The translations under genes were made by a program, and so were the position numbers. A DNA stretch of 64,000 nt. It comes from Desulfomonile tiedjei. GTDB taxonomy: Bacteria > Desulfobacterota > Desulfomonilia > Desulfomonilales > Desulfomonilaceae. Location of the stretch: assembly GCA_016212925.1 (NCBI GenBank), contig JACRDF010000015.1, positions 124,001 to 188,000 on the forward strand. Reading direction: 5' to 3'. Positions 53,884 to 61,783 of this stretch are shown in pieces; within the stretch, counting starts at the first letter, position 1; each line of letters starts with the position of its first letter. The notes under the pieces are model-generated. The model made no database searches. It was not told the DNA's origin and saw nothing but the letters and a program-made list of their open reading frames with translations.

Positions 53884-53903
53884 TGGACTGACCGATCAGT
53901 CCA
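53884..53903. promoter_or_regulatory. TetR operator copy B (second regulon)
   Basis: TGGACTGACCGATCAGTCCA lies in the 56-bp gap between the TetR stop and the CoA ligase ATG. It shares both 8-bp arms with copy A at 48935 and the right arm with copy C. Confidence 0.82.
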
Positions 53904-53926
53904 CAAAATCCCAAAAAAATTTTCTC

Positions 53927-54538
53927 TCACCTCTCCCGGCCAGTGAGGCCTTTCAACAAGAACTTTCGAAACGTCCTCACAAAAGAGCGCACGTCGAGCG
54001 ACTCTCCATTAACGAACCACTGAACAAGCATGCCGGTATGGCTCGCTACCACAATATGAGCGTAGATTGCAGCGTCTATCCCAGCCGCGACGGTTCCCTC
54101 ACGCTTGCCGTCTTCCAGCATGCCCTCGACAAAGGAGCGAAACCGTTCCCACATGTCCTTGGCCAATCTCTCACTTTCGGTATTGCTTCCCACAATCTCG
54201 TTCAGGAGGGTATTGAAGCCCAACGCCAGGTCCCTGTTATCGCGGGCAAACTCGGTGGCAAATTTATGAAAAGCCCTGTACTTCGCTACGAAATCACCAT
54301 CACAGTTCCGCACGGCTTCCATAATTCCCTCGACAAATTCGCTTTCGAATTTTCGAAAAATACTTTCCAAGATCTCTTCTTTGCTCTTGAAGTACCAGTA
54401 CAGCGTCCCCCGTCCAATTCCGGCGGCTTGGGTAATCTCCTTCACCGAAGTCCCACGAAACCCGTTCGCCAGGAACAGTCTCGTGCTTTCCTTCATTATC
54501 GCTTCTTTCACATAGCTGGTTTCAGAATCGTTCGCCAT
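53927..54538 (-). CDS. TetR/AcrR-family regulator of the second regulon
   Basis: A 203-residue regulator. The helix-turn-helix reads IMKESTRLFLANGFRGTSVK, EITQAAGIGRGTLYWYFKSK, EEILESIF. The C-terminal domain (about 80-195) is of the TetR_C type common in fatty-acid and aromatic catabolism. Palindromes before its own gene (54548), before the CoA ligase (53884) and before the HpaB-like gene (48935) define a likely regulon. The inducer is probably the CoA thioester made by the ligase (inference). Confidence 0.9.
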   Translation of the reverse strand: MANDSETSYVKEAIMKESTRLFLANGFRGTSVKEITQAAGIGRGTLYWYFKSKEEILESIFRKFESEFVEGIMEAVRNCDGDFVAKYRAFHKFATEFARDNRDLALGFNTLLNEIVGSNTESERLAKDMWERFRSFVEGMLEDGKREGTVAAGIDAAIYAHIVVASHTGMLVQWFVNGESLDVRSFVRTFRKFLLKGLTGRER

Positions 54539-54547
54539 TGTCCGTTC

Positions 54548-54567
54548 TAGACTGATCGTTCAGTCCA
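54548..54567. promoter_or_regulatory. TetR operator copy C (autoregulatory)
   Basis: TAGACTGATCGTTCAGTCCA is ten bases before the TetR ATG, with one arm mismatch relative to copies A and B. Consensus of the three: TGGACTGAnCGnTCAGTCCA. Confidence 0.78.
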
Positions 54568-54619
54568 TAAAATCTACATAATTCGGAATAATGTTGTCAA
54601 GAAAAAACGAAGAGCCTAC

Positions 54620-54778
54620 GCAACCTTTTCAGTTACGACGGGCGAAAGATTGTTATTACGAGCGTAGCGAAGCAATCTCAGCGCTTAAAGGCAGAGATTG
54701 CTTTTCCGCGGGACGCGGAATCTCACTTCTGGCAAAAACACGGAACGGCAAACCGCCCCGTGTAACTATAGCGGTTGC
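54620..54778. mobile_element. R2 miniature element, solo copy
   Basis: This is 159 bp, with ends GCAACCTTTTCAGTTAC and GTAACTATAGCGGTTGC and the R2 core (ACGAGCGTAGCGAAGCAATC, AGATTGCTTTTCCGCGGGAC). No target duplication is visible. It lies in the 767-bp gap between the TetR gene and the gene at 55306; the rest of that gap holds the two repeats listed next. Confidence 0.7.
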
Positions 54779-54837
54779 CATATTTTGTGTCCGCTTGGCA
54801 AGCGCTCAATTCCGTCATTCCTGCGGAGGCAGGGATC

Positions 54838-54894
54838 GTAGGGCCGGCGTCCCTGCCGGCCAAAATGTGCACCGGCACAGAGGCCGGCGCCTAC
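54838..54894. repeat. GTAGGGC-type palindrome
   Basis: The segment runs from GTAGGGCCGGCGTCC to GGCCGGCGCCTAC, with arms that pair with interruptions. It is similar in style to the perfect inverted repeat at 22977-23040. A hairpin CCTGCGGAGGCAGG lies just before it. Confidence 0.55.
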
Positions 54895-54972
54895 AAGGTC
54901 CCCTCCTTTACCTGAAAGTCCCAGCCCAGAATCTGCCGGGTCTAGATTGGTGCAGGAAACCGCATGTTATTC

Positions 54973-55044
54973 GTCATTCCGGCGGAAGCCGGAATCCAGT
55001 CCCGCGTCTCGCGGGATGGACCCCGGCTTTCGCCGGGGGGTGAC
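54973..55044. repeat. R3 intergenic repeat
   Basis: GTCATTCCGGCGGAAGCCGG, then AATCCAGTCCCGCGTCTCGC, then GGACCCCGGCTTTCGCCGGG and final GTGAC match the copy at 10491-10566 with few changes. Confidence 0.72.
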
Positions 55045-55305
55045 GGACCTTGGAATTTGGCACCAGGATTTTCATGTTCCGTTGTGATTGACAGGTCATG
55101 GTCGTTCGCGGGAACGACGGGCGTTATTACGCTCTTGAAAAATAGGCCCTGTAGATACGATCTGAAGACCAGATTGATCACCTTCCGGCCAAACGGACAG
55201 CACTTTTGGCAACCGGTATAAATGGTTACATAACGAACAAAGGAATCCGTGGCCCTGGCAAACATCATCCCAACTTGCACACTCCGAGGGTGCAGCCGAG
55301 TCCGC

Positions 55306-56097
55306 TTAATGCCAGTCCGTGAGGCTTGGGAAGCCGCAATACAATTCAACATGAGCCAAGAGCAGACCTGACCCCTTTTTCAATGCTTCGAATCCGTTTG
55401 TCGCTCTTCGCCCGCTCTTCAAGACAGTCTGATCGCTAAACAGCTCCCTCCCGTCGTTTATCATCCCGTCTCCATTTTGGTCCAAGACAAGCAGGCCATC
55501 TTCGGGTGAAACCCAGCCAGTGCGTTCTGCGAATCCGTTCGCGTCCTGATCGAAATAAGTTCCTGCACTGACATGCGTCGTCTTGATCCCGTCACCGTTC
55601 AAGTCAAGAACCAAGGGATCGCTGTGATGTATCTCAGCGGCCTCTTTGGCCTCCCGACCAAGCCAGTACATCTGCTCACACGGCTCCGTCACCGGGAACT
55701 GAGCCTCCAGCAAGCTCTTCTTTATGTAGCCAGCCAATTCCAGAATATAAGGTTCGGCCAGCCCTACCATAACCACCACTCCCACGCCTGCGAGGACTAC
55801 CACAATAACAGGTGTTCCTGCCGGGATGGCAACGGCGGCGCCGAATGCTATAGCTGCTTCAGCACCTGAAATAACTGCGGCTTCTTCGAGCGCGGTAAGC
55901 CCGTGATTTTGCTCTCTCAGCAGGGCCGCTACGGCCTCAGTGCCACCTTGGTGAACCAATTCCCAGGTGAACTTCATGGGCACGGCGTATTTCTTGGGCA
56001 CGCCACACCGCACAATGGCGTGCTCTCCATACTCAGCTCCGGCAACAATCGCGGACTTTACGGGGACTATGACTGCAAATTGCCCTTCACTCGACAT
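55306..56097 (-). CDS. unrecognised protein with glycine-rich hydrophobic region and LDLNGDGI domain, C-terminally truncated
   Basis: A 263-residue protein. A long hydrophobic, Ala/Gly/Val-rich stretch (about 75-130, with VIVVVLAGVGVVVMVGLAEP) precedes HSDPLVLDLNGDGIKTTHVS and YFDQDANGFAERTGWVSPED, LLVLDQNGDGMINDGRELF, Ca2+-binding-like loops. The same domain occurs at the end of the protein at 56662. Here homology stops after NGFEAL, and a foreign tail follows (GSGLLLAHVELYCGFPSLTD). The DNA at that point matches a repeated motif (GGGGTCAGGTCTGCTCTTGG on the minus strand), so an element insertion or deletion probably removed the original end. AAGGAGG precedes the ATG. Function unknown. Confidence 0.7.
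   Translation of the reverse strand: MSSEGQFAVIVPVKSAIVAGAEYGEHAIVRCGVPKKYAVPMKFTWELVHQGGTEAVAALLREQNHGLTALEEAAVISGAEAAIAFGAAVAIPAGTPVIVVVLAGVGVVVMVGLAEPYILELAGYIKKSLLEAQFPVTEPCEQMYWLGREAKEAAEIHHSDPLVLDLNGDGIKTTHVSAGTYFDQDANGFAERTGWVSPEDGLLVLDQNGDGMINDGRELFSDQTVLKSGRRATNGFEALKKGSGLLLAHVELYCGFPSLTDWH
55339..55376. repeat. GATAGCT-CATGAG motif copy within a gene end
   Basis: CAACATGAGCCAAGAGCAGA, then CCTGACCCC. Related copies: 14188-14220, 14947-14983 and 36286-36315 (GATAGCTCAACATGAGTCAA). The consensus GATAGCTCAACATGAGCCAA then GAGCAGAC is too long and too similar to be chance. It may be the worn end of an insertion sequence. Confidence 0.5.
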
Positions 56098-56633
56098 AGG
56101 ACCTCCTTCGGCAGCGTGACCCTTGTGAATCTGGTTGGTTTATTCAGGGCGTCACCGGCCATATAAGCCATAATCGAATCGATTTGTTTGGCGGTCTCTT
56201 GGTCTACGAAACGAGCGTTATAAAAAATGGGTATTTGTAGCAGACTTCTTTTCCCATTCGCTCCCACTTCTGTAATGGTATATCCCTTTTGGACCCAGTG
56301 GAGTTCGTTAGCAGGACCTCGGACCACTCCCTTCGAATAAGGGATCGCTCTCCGAGCGAAGAAGCACCAGAGTTTCTCCACCCGATCACTATAAAAATAA
56401 ATTCCTTTGGTCAGCAGTGCATCAAGAGACAATGGAACAAACCCAAGGACTCCGACTATGGCGCAAGCGGTTTTGAAGTAGTCCCCTCGGAGTGTGAAGG
56501 CATAGATCCCATAAAGCGATGCACAAGCAAGAACCGCAAGAAATCCGCCCAGAGCCCAAAACCGTGCCCCTGAGTACTTAGTGGAAAGAATGACTTCGTC
56601 ACCTGGTGGTGTTGCGTTCTTTATGTCAGCCAT
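56067..56633 (-). CDS. unrecognised small membrane protein
   Basis: A 188-residue protein with two hydrophobic segments (about 24-48, FWALGGFLAVLACASLYGIY, and 57-72) and a C-terminal soluble part. YSDRVEKLWCFFARRAIPYS and YTITEVGANGKRSLLQIPIF suggest a PH-like bacterial membrane domain, which I cannot confirm. The start at 56633 follows AGGAGG. It overlaps the next gene (start 56097) by 31 bases, so the two are translationally linked. No family identified. Confidence 0.65.
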   Translation of the reverse strand: MADIKNATPPGDEVILSTKYSGARFWALGGFLAVLACASLYGIYAFTLRGDYFKTACAIVGVLGFVPLSLDALLTKGIYFYSDRVEKLWCFFARRAIPYSKGVVRGPANELHWVQKGYTITEVGANGKRSLLQIPIFYNARFVDQETAKQIDSIMAYMAGDALNKPTRFTRVTLPKEVLCRVKGNLQS

Positions 56634-56661
56634 AAGGTCGCCTCCTGCGGTGCGGCTCCGC

Positions 56662-57978
56662 TTATGCCGCCCATAGATGAATCGAATTTGGCCCATGCTG
56701 AGGGCCAAACTGAATACGAGGTATGTCGGAGTCTGTCCGGACGGTCCCGTCCATGAATTGGATCTGCTCGACCCTGTTCTGGATGTTGCCCTGTTCATCC
56801 GTGCTCTGGGTTATGGTTGATTGAAGATTGATGGATTTGATGCCCAGCTCATCGAGGGTGTGCAACTCGTCAGGATATGAGTACCCGTCCTGGTCCTCGT
56901 CTTTCCAGACCCTTAGCTGCGAGAATATAGGATCGGGTGCATCTATCCTTCCGTCCTTATTGCTATCCAAGCCTGCAAGGGCTTCGAAGCCGTTTGATGC
57001 GTTCTTGCCATTACTCAGGATCGTCGCGTTGCCGAACAGCTCTCGTCCGTCGTCGATGAAGCCGTTGCCGTTCCTGTCCAGGACCAGGAAGCCATCGTCA
57101 GGATCAACCCAGGAGGTCTGTTCAGCCAAGCCGTTGGCGTCGTGGTCAAAGTTTACCCCATCCTGGAGCGTGACTGTTTTGATGCCATCACCGTTAAGAT
57201 CGAGTATTAAAGGATCGGTATGTTCCGCTGAGACGGCTGCTGACGCGCGCCTCAACAAACCGCGATCGGGGGTAGGGGCATGCGCCTCGCATCGAGGCTG
57301 AAACTCGGGTGGTTCTGTCCCAAAGGTTTCTTTGAGGAATTCCCCTATCTTAGGAGCGACTGCTCCCAAATTGACATTCCCTTGTTCGTCTCTCCAATTG
57401 TCGATTTCGTATAGTTTTGGGAACTGCTCGTCTGAAACCTGCTGAAACTGAATCCACAAGTTCCCTTTCTTCCCGGCCGCGCGCCCCCAGGACTCACCGA
57501 CCCCGGCTGCCTTCCCAATCGTTTCATTCAGATGCCTCCATTGGCCCTCGCCACACACCAACAAGCAACCCAATGAGCAAAAAGCAAAATATTTTTCATC
57601 TTTGGGCAGAAACCATCGCGGTTCATCCGGACCGTCATGCACCAAGTTATCCTGTTTCTCCCCTTTCTCCCAGATCTTCCACGCGCCAACCTCAGCATTA
57701 TGGTTACCTGTTTTGTAGTCGAACCAAGTAAATATCTTGATTGGCTCCGTCGCATTTTTGAGTTGATCATTGACAAAGGTTCGCCCGCTCGCAGCATCGT
57801 AGTCAATTCCAAAGCGAACAACTTCGTACTCGCATATATATTCTTTCCCTCCCTCAGTCCATTTTAGTTCCATCAAGTAAGTCGGGACGAGGTACAAGGA
57901 TGTGTCGGGTCCGGCACAACTTCTCAGAAAACTGTAACCTACCTGCTTATTAGTAACCACCATAGTCACTTTATTCAT
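56662..57978 (-). CDS. unrecognised protein with C-terminal LDLNGDGI (EF-hand-like) repeats
   Basis: A 438-residue protein without a signal peptide. The N-terminal ~190 residues are of unknown family (VGYSFLRSCAGPDTSLYLVP, FAFCSLGCLLVCGEGQWRHL). From about 265: HTDPLILDLNGDGIKTVTLQ, FDHDANGLAEQTSWVDPDDG, LVLDRNGNGFIDDGRELFGN, then GLDSNKDGRIDAPDP and KDEDQDGYSYPDELHTLDEL. These Asp/Asn/Gly loops look like Ca2+ sites of hemolysin/adhesin-type proteins. It is the intact version of the domain truncated at 55306. It may be a secreted effector or structural component; no partner points to which. Confidence 0.7.
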   Translation of the reverse strand: MNKVTMVVTNKQVGYSFLRSCAGPDTSLYLVPTYLMELKWTEGGKEYICEYEVVRFGIDYDAASGRTFVNDQLKNATEPIKIFTWFDYKTGNHNAEVGAWKIWEKGEKQDNLVHDGPDEPRWFLPKDEKYFAFCSLGCLLVCGEGQWRHLNETIGKAAGVGESWGRAAGKKGNLWIQFQQVSDEQFPKLYEIDNWRDEQGNVNLGAVAPKIGEFLKETFGTEPPEFQPRCEAHAPTPDRGLLRRASAAVSAEHTDPLILDLNGDGIKTVTLQDGVNFDHDANGLAEQTSWVDPDDGFLVLDRNGNGFIDDGRELFGNATILSNGKNASNGFEALAGLDSNKDGRIDAPDPIFSQLRVWKDEDQDGYSYPDELHTLDELGIKSINLQSTITQSTDEQGNIQNRVEQIQFMDGTVRTDSDIPRIQFGPQHGPNSIHLWAA

Positions 57979-58071
57979 TCTGAACCTCTCCTCCACTCCT
58001 AGCCGGATGACATCGTCGCAGCACGCCTTGACTTGGATGCCTCGTCGAAAGTGTTACGGGCTGTCATCCGC

Positions 58072-58731
58072 TCATTCAACAGTCGATTTGAATACCCCGA
58101 AGAGCTTGATGACGGCTGTCGGATCTCGACTCCATTTCTTAATGTCATTCGGGTTGATGAGCTGCATAACACACTCAAAGTCAATCCTGCCTTTGATTAC
58201 ATCACCCTTCCGGTACGCCTTCTTATCCAAAGTCAACTTCTGCCGTGTCGTCGTCCACTGGAAGACACCGACATCGTCAACAATCCAGTACTGACACGTG
58301 AACTTTCCATTCCTGATCCGAACTAGCAGTGAATCACGAAACGCTGCATTCCTCTCATGGAAGAGAAGATCCAGGACATGCCCGTCAACTAACCTGGCTT
58401 CACAGAAATTGACAACATGCTTGACCCCGAAAGAGGTGGAAAAACACTTGGACGTGTGCTTCAACCGGGGCGGGTCTTCTACCGGATTCTTGTCGATGCC
58501 TCTACTGCTTGTAAAATGGCCATCCGGATGCTTTGTGATCCAATGCGGATAGCTCCACTCATCTGATTCGAAGAACGTATCCGAAAGCTTCGGATCGTAA
58601 CTAACCTTAGAGGACATCTGCTCAGGCTGCCCCGGCGGAGCTTGCCATATATCGTAGCCAAGGCTATGACCGAGGAGCAACAGGGCTAAGGCAGGCCCCA
58701 ACAGTATCCATTTGAAAGGTCGGATGCTCAT
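58072..58731 (-). CDS. unrecognised exported protein
   Basis: A 219-residue protein. The start at 58731 follows GGAGGACC. A hydrophobic N-terminus (WILLGPALALLLLGHSLGYD, about 7-26) acts as signal peptide. The mature part is rich in Trp, Lys and Asp, with PHWITKHPDGHFTSSRGIDK and CQYWIVDDVGVFQWTTTRQK. No family recognised. It is the first of four same-strand genes (58731 to 55306), spaced 93 bp or less, that probably form one transcription unit. Confidence 0.6.
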   Translation of the reverse strand: MSIRPFKWILLGPALALLLLGHSLGYDIWQAPPGQPEQMSSKVSYDPKLSDTFFESDEWSYPHWITKHPDGHFTSSRGIDKNPVEDPPRLKHTSKCFSTSFGVKHVVNFCEARLVDGHVLDLLFHERNAAFRDSLLVRIRNGKFTCQYWIVDDVGVFQWTTTRQKLTLDKKAYRKGDVIKGRIDFECVMQLINPNDIKKWSRDPTAVIKLFGVFKSTVE

Positions 58732-59089
58732 CGAGGTCCTCCGTGTCCTAAGAGGTGCATTGTCTTTCCCCGCGGTTCGTCCCAAAGCCTGGTTTGATCT
58801 GAAAAGGTCCCTAACCCCATAACGACAACAACTCCTCCCTGAGTGATGCCAAGTTGGAAAGCAGTTGTGAAACAGTTCAAATTGTGTATCAATTATTAGG
58901 AAAGCCGCTGTGACCGCTTCCCGTGCAACCGGCCCGTCGCGGGACCCGGCCCGGCCGCCAGTGAGACATAAGTAGTTTGAATCAGGCGATGAAGCGTATT
59001 GCTGAAAAGCGTCTCATGGAGCCGCGGAACCTGTCAAGGGAATTCGCTATGACGAACGTAAACATTGGGTTAGGGGGACAGATTTTCCG
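58732..59089. other. gap with no recognised gene
   Basis: 358 bp upstream of the minus-strand cassette. It should contain that cassette's promoter, but no strong box stood out. No repeat of this window covers it. Confidence 0.4.
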
Positions 59090-59676
59090 TGAGCGCTGGT
59101 GGGGTCGGCCCCTCCAGGGCCGTGATACAAATTATTGTGTGGACCATTCTCCACGGGCTTACGAGGCTGTCTCAAAAACGAATTTCAAACAAGGATCGTG
59201 CCACGAATTGGACGGAAGTTCAGGTGTTGGGTAGCCTGGAGGCTACGGCCTCCGGGTGCCGAAGGCACAAGAGGTCTGGACCTGTGATACATGACCGGAA
59301 TCAATGCGAAAAATAGGGGCTTGGACGGTCAGTTCGGCCACAAGACCTCTTGTCGCTTTGCGACCCGGACGTAGTAACGTCCAGGCTACCCGGTCTCGTA
59401 ACACGATTTGTCTCGTGCCTCGACTTTTGAGACAACCTCTTACGCCCGTGGCTACCGTCGGGCTGCCCCTTCGGGGCATGGGAGACGCTCACGCACGCAA
59501 ATGAATGATTCCGGCTAATGTATTCATTCATTCACCGCGGCGAAAGACGGTCATTGCAGCGTAGCGAAGCAAATTTCGGCGGTAAAAGGCAGAGATTGCT
59601 TTTCGGCGGAATGTGCTATTTCACTCCTCGCGAAGATCCAGCACGGCAAAGCGCCTCGTGTACCAGAATGCCTGCG
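59090..59676. mobile_element. decayed R1-R2 composite, 5'-truncated and interrupted
   Basis: R1 sequence begins inside the central stem (GGTCGGCCCCTCCAGGGCCG) and runs to about 59510. The join CCGGCTAATGTATTCATTCA and a worn R2 (59520 to about 59676) follow, with the same R1-R2 order and join as at 5589-6039. A 277-bp element is inserted at the R1 hairpin loop. No target duplication is seen because the left end is missing. Confidence 0.72.
59163..59439. mobile_element. 277-bp element with GAGGCTGTCTCAAAA termini, nested in R1
   Basis: The ends are GAGGCTGTCTCAAAA and the complement of TTTTGAGACAACCTC. TTAC is duplicated (59159-59162 and 59440-59443). Inside, GGGTAGCCTGGA / TCCAGGCTACCC and ACAAGAGGTC / GACCTCTTGT form inverted pairs. 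The termini match the 131-bp element at 3507 and 34587, but the inside differs. It occupies exactly the same R1 loop as the copy at 34587. Confidence 0.82.
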
Positions 59677-59696
59677 ACGAGTCTCATTTTTTTGTC

Positions 59697-59738
59697 TTGA
59701 CGCGGTCGACCAAATGATACTACAAGATTGTCGACAAT
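59697..59738 (+). promoter_or_regulatory. GntR promoter and operator
   Basis: TTGACG (59697-59702) and TACAAG (59721-59726, 18-bp spacer) are followed immediately by the perfect palindrome ATTGTCGACAAT (59727-59738). This palindrome is of the TTGT-N-ACAA type bound by GntR/FCD regulators. The regulator gene starts 29 bp later, so autoregulation is likely. Confidence 0.65.
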
Positions 59739-59767
59739 ATTGTGACATAATCGAGAGTCCTCACAGC

Positions 59768-60457
59768 ATGAACAAATCCGTAAGAGAAAAGATCTACGAG
59801 CACATCAGGGATGAAATCACCTACTGCCGATTGAATCCCGGGGAACGGCTCACTGAATCAGCTCTGGCAATTACGTTTCGCGCGAGCCGCAGCCCCATCA
59901 GAGAGGCTTTGCGCCAATTGGAAACCGAGGGACTGCTCACCTTCGAACCGAACAAGGGCTTTACCGTGTCAAAACTTTCAATCCAACAGGTGGACGAGAT
60001 CTACAGCATCAGGTGGCTGCTCGAGAGTTATGCCACAAGATTGACAGTGGAAAATATAAGCCAAGAACAAATTGAATTCTTGCAGGAAATTAATGAGAAA
60101 TGCAGAGTGGCCGCAAACAGTATGGATTTGCCCGGCTGGCTCCAACACAATTCCGTCTTCCACAACTTCTTCTACGACCAGTGCGGGAATGAGAATCTCC
60201 GCATGATCTTGCGGACGCTCCAGCGCAGGATCCATCGGTACAAGTACATCATAGTAAGTGTTCCCGGCCATTTCCGGACCTACCTTGAGGAGCACCAAGG
60301 CATATTGAAGGCCTGCAAGAGGAGGGACGGCGAAAAAGCCGAGTACTATATGAAAGTCCATCTTCAGACCATCAGAGAAGTGCTTATCGGCCATCTAAAG
60401 CGATTTCACGACACGGCCAATTCAGTGGCCGCAAGCGTGTCAGCCCAACCGCGTTGA
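59768..60457 (+). CDS. GntR-family regulator, FCD subfamily
   Basis: A 229-residue regulator. Winged helix: REKIYEHIRDEITYCRLNPG, ERLTESALAITFRASRSPIR, EALRQLETEGLLTFEPNKGF. The FCD domain holds IYSIRWLLESYATRLTVENI and NSVFHNFFYDQCGNENLRMI. The start at 59768 is preferred over 59714, which would lie upstream of the operator. Its stop is 11 bases before the SDR ATG at 60469, so it heads an operon with the dehydrogenase and the tricarboxylate transporter and probably senses their substrate. Confidence 0.88.
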   Translation: MNKSVREKIYEHIRDEITYCRLNPGERLTESALAITFRASRSPIREALRQLETEGLLTFEPNKGFTVSKLSIQQVDEIYSIRWLLESYATRLTVENISQEQIEFLQEINEKCRVAANSMDLPGWLQHNSVFHNFFYDQCGNENLRMILRTLQRRIHRYKYIIVSVPGHFRTYLEEHQGILKACKRRDGEKAEYYMKVHLQTIREVLIGHLKRFHDTANSVAASVSAQPR

Positions 60458-60468
60458 ACGAGGGTGTC

Positions 60469-61212
60469 ATGGACCTGACAAATAGGCTTGCCCTTGTCAC
60501 TGGCGGGGGAAGAGGCCTGGGTAAGGCCATCTGCCTGATCTTCGCCGAAAAGGGGGCAGATGTGGTCGTCACGGATGTTGATCCCGCGATGGCTGAAAAG
60601 ACGGCCGCCGAAGTTAGAAGAAAAGGCAGGAAGTCCGCGGCCTTAAAACTGGATGTTTCAGAGCCCCGCGATTTCGATGAGGCCGCGGATGCTACCCTCA
60701 AGGTTTTTGGCCGCTTGGACATATGGGTCAACAACGCCGGAATCGGCAGCAGGGCCATGCTCGACGAAATGACCGTGGAACAATGGGACCGCGTGGTGGA
60801 TGTAAACCTGAGGGGGACCTTCCTGGGGACGCGGGCCGCTGCCCGTATCATGAAGACCCGGAAAAGCGGCCGGATAATCAATATGTCCTCGAGGGCAGGG
60901 AAAGGCGGCAGCTACGGCCATATTAACTATGCTTCTTCCAAGGCGGGGATCATCGCGCTGACCAAGAGCGCTGCAAGAGAACTCGGCGGCTTCAACATTA
61001 CCGTCAACGCCCTCCTCCCGGGCTTTATCGAGACCGATTTGACGAAAAATTTGACCAATGAGATCAAACGGCCTGATCAGATAGTCCTGGGAAGGCCGGG
61101 CAGACCGGAGGATGTGGCGTATGCCGCGGCCTTCCTGGCCTCTGATGAGGCAGAGTGGATTACAGGGATCTGCCTCGAAGTGACAGGAGGGACAGGGATG
61201 TTTTCCGGGTAG
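60469..61212 (+). CDS. short-chain dehydrogenase/reductase
   Basis: A 247-residue SDR enzyme. The NAD(P) motif is LVTGGGRGLGKAI (about 9-21), then NNAG, the catalytic Ser in INMSSRAG, and YASSK (Tyr and Lys), and the C-terminal EVTGGTGMFSG. It resembles FabG-like 3-oxoacyl reductases or sugar/hydroxyacid dehydrogenases; substrate is not set by sequence alone. GAGGGTGTC precedes the ATG. It lies between the GntR gene and the tct genes, so it likely acts on the imported carboxylate. Confidence 0.9.
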   Translation: MDLTNRLALVTGGGRGLGKAICLIFAEKGADVVVTDVDPAMAEKTAAEVRRKGRKSAALKLDVSEPRDFDEAADATLKVFGRLDIWVNNAGIGSRAMLDEMTVEQWDRVVDVNLRGTFLGTRAAARIMKTRKSGRIINMSSRAGKGGSYGHINYASSKAGIIALTKSAARELGGFNITVNALLPGFIETDLTKNLTNEIKRPDQIVLGRPGRPEDVAYAAAFLASDEAEWITGICLEVTGGTGMFSG

Positions 61213-61303
61213 ATCAAGATCTAGGTTGCGGTGGTAAGAAACGGCTACACGCGCGGTCGCCCCGTGGAAGCGCTGTAGCCCTGGCTAAAGGAGTTAGATC
61301 CGG

Positions 61304-61783
61304 ATGTTGCTCGCCACCCACAATCAGAAGAGCGGCCTTTTCTGGCTGATCGCAGGGATCATCATCTCATACGTGGCAGCGGGTTACGGCATCGGCACGC
61401 CGAGGGAACCCGGGCCCGGATATATCGCCTTTCTCATGGGACTCGTTATCTGCCTGCTCTCGGCGATCCTGATCCTCCAGGACCTTCGCTCCAGGGTGCG
61501 CGAGCCTCTAAGCCAGCTGTTTCGCGGGAACATGCCCCGGGTCCTTTGCACCCTGCTAGCGCTCCTTGTCTATACTGTCCTTTTGCCCTATCTCGGCTTC
61601 TGCGTCGACTCGGTGCTCCTGCTCTATGGGCTGATCCTCCTTAGCGGCAATCGCAACCATCCGGTCGCCGGGGGGATTGCAGTCGCGGTATCGGTAGGGT
61701 CATATTATCTTTTCGCGAGAGTCTTGCAGACAAGCCTGCCTGTCGGTGTGCTGGGCGAGTGGATCTTCGGGGGGCTGCCATGA
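61304..61783 (+). CDS. tctB: tripartite tricarboxylate transporter, small membrane subunit
   Basis: A 159-residue TctB-family protein with four hydrophobic segments. GLFWLIAGIIISYVAAGYGI and GTPREPGPGYIAFLMGLVIC are the N-terminal signature (G-P-G-x-x-P-like loop). It supports TctA in Na+-driven uptake of a di- or tricarboxylate at the inner membrane. The stop overlaps the tctA ATG by four bases (ATGA). Confidence 0.87.
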   Translation: MLLATHNQKSGLFWLIAGIIISYVAAGYGIGTPREPGPGYIAFLMGLVICLLSAILILQDLRSRVREPLSQLFRGNMPRVLCTLLALLVYTVLLPYLGFCVDSVLLLYGLILLSGNRNHPVAGGIAVAVSVGSYYLFARVLQTSLPVGVLGEWIFGGLP

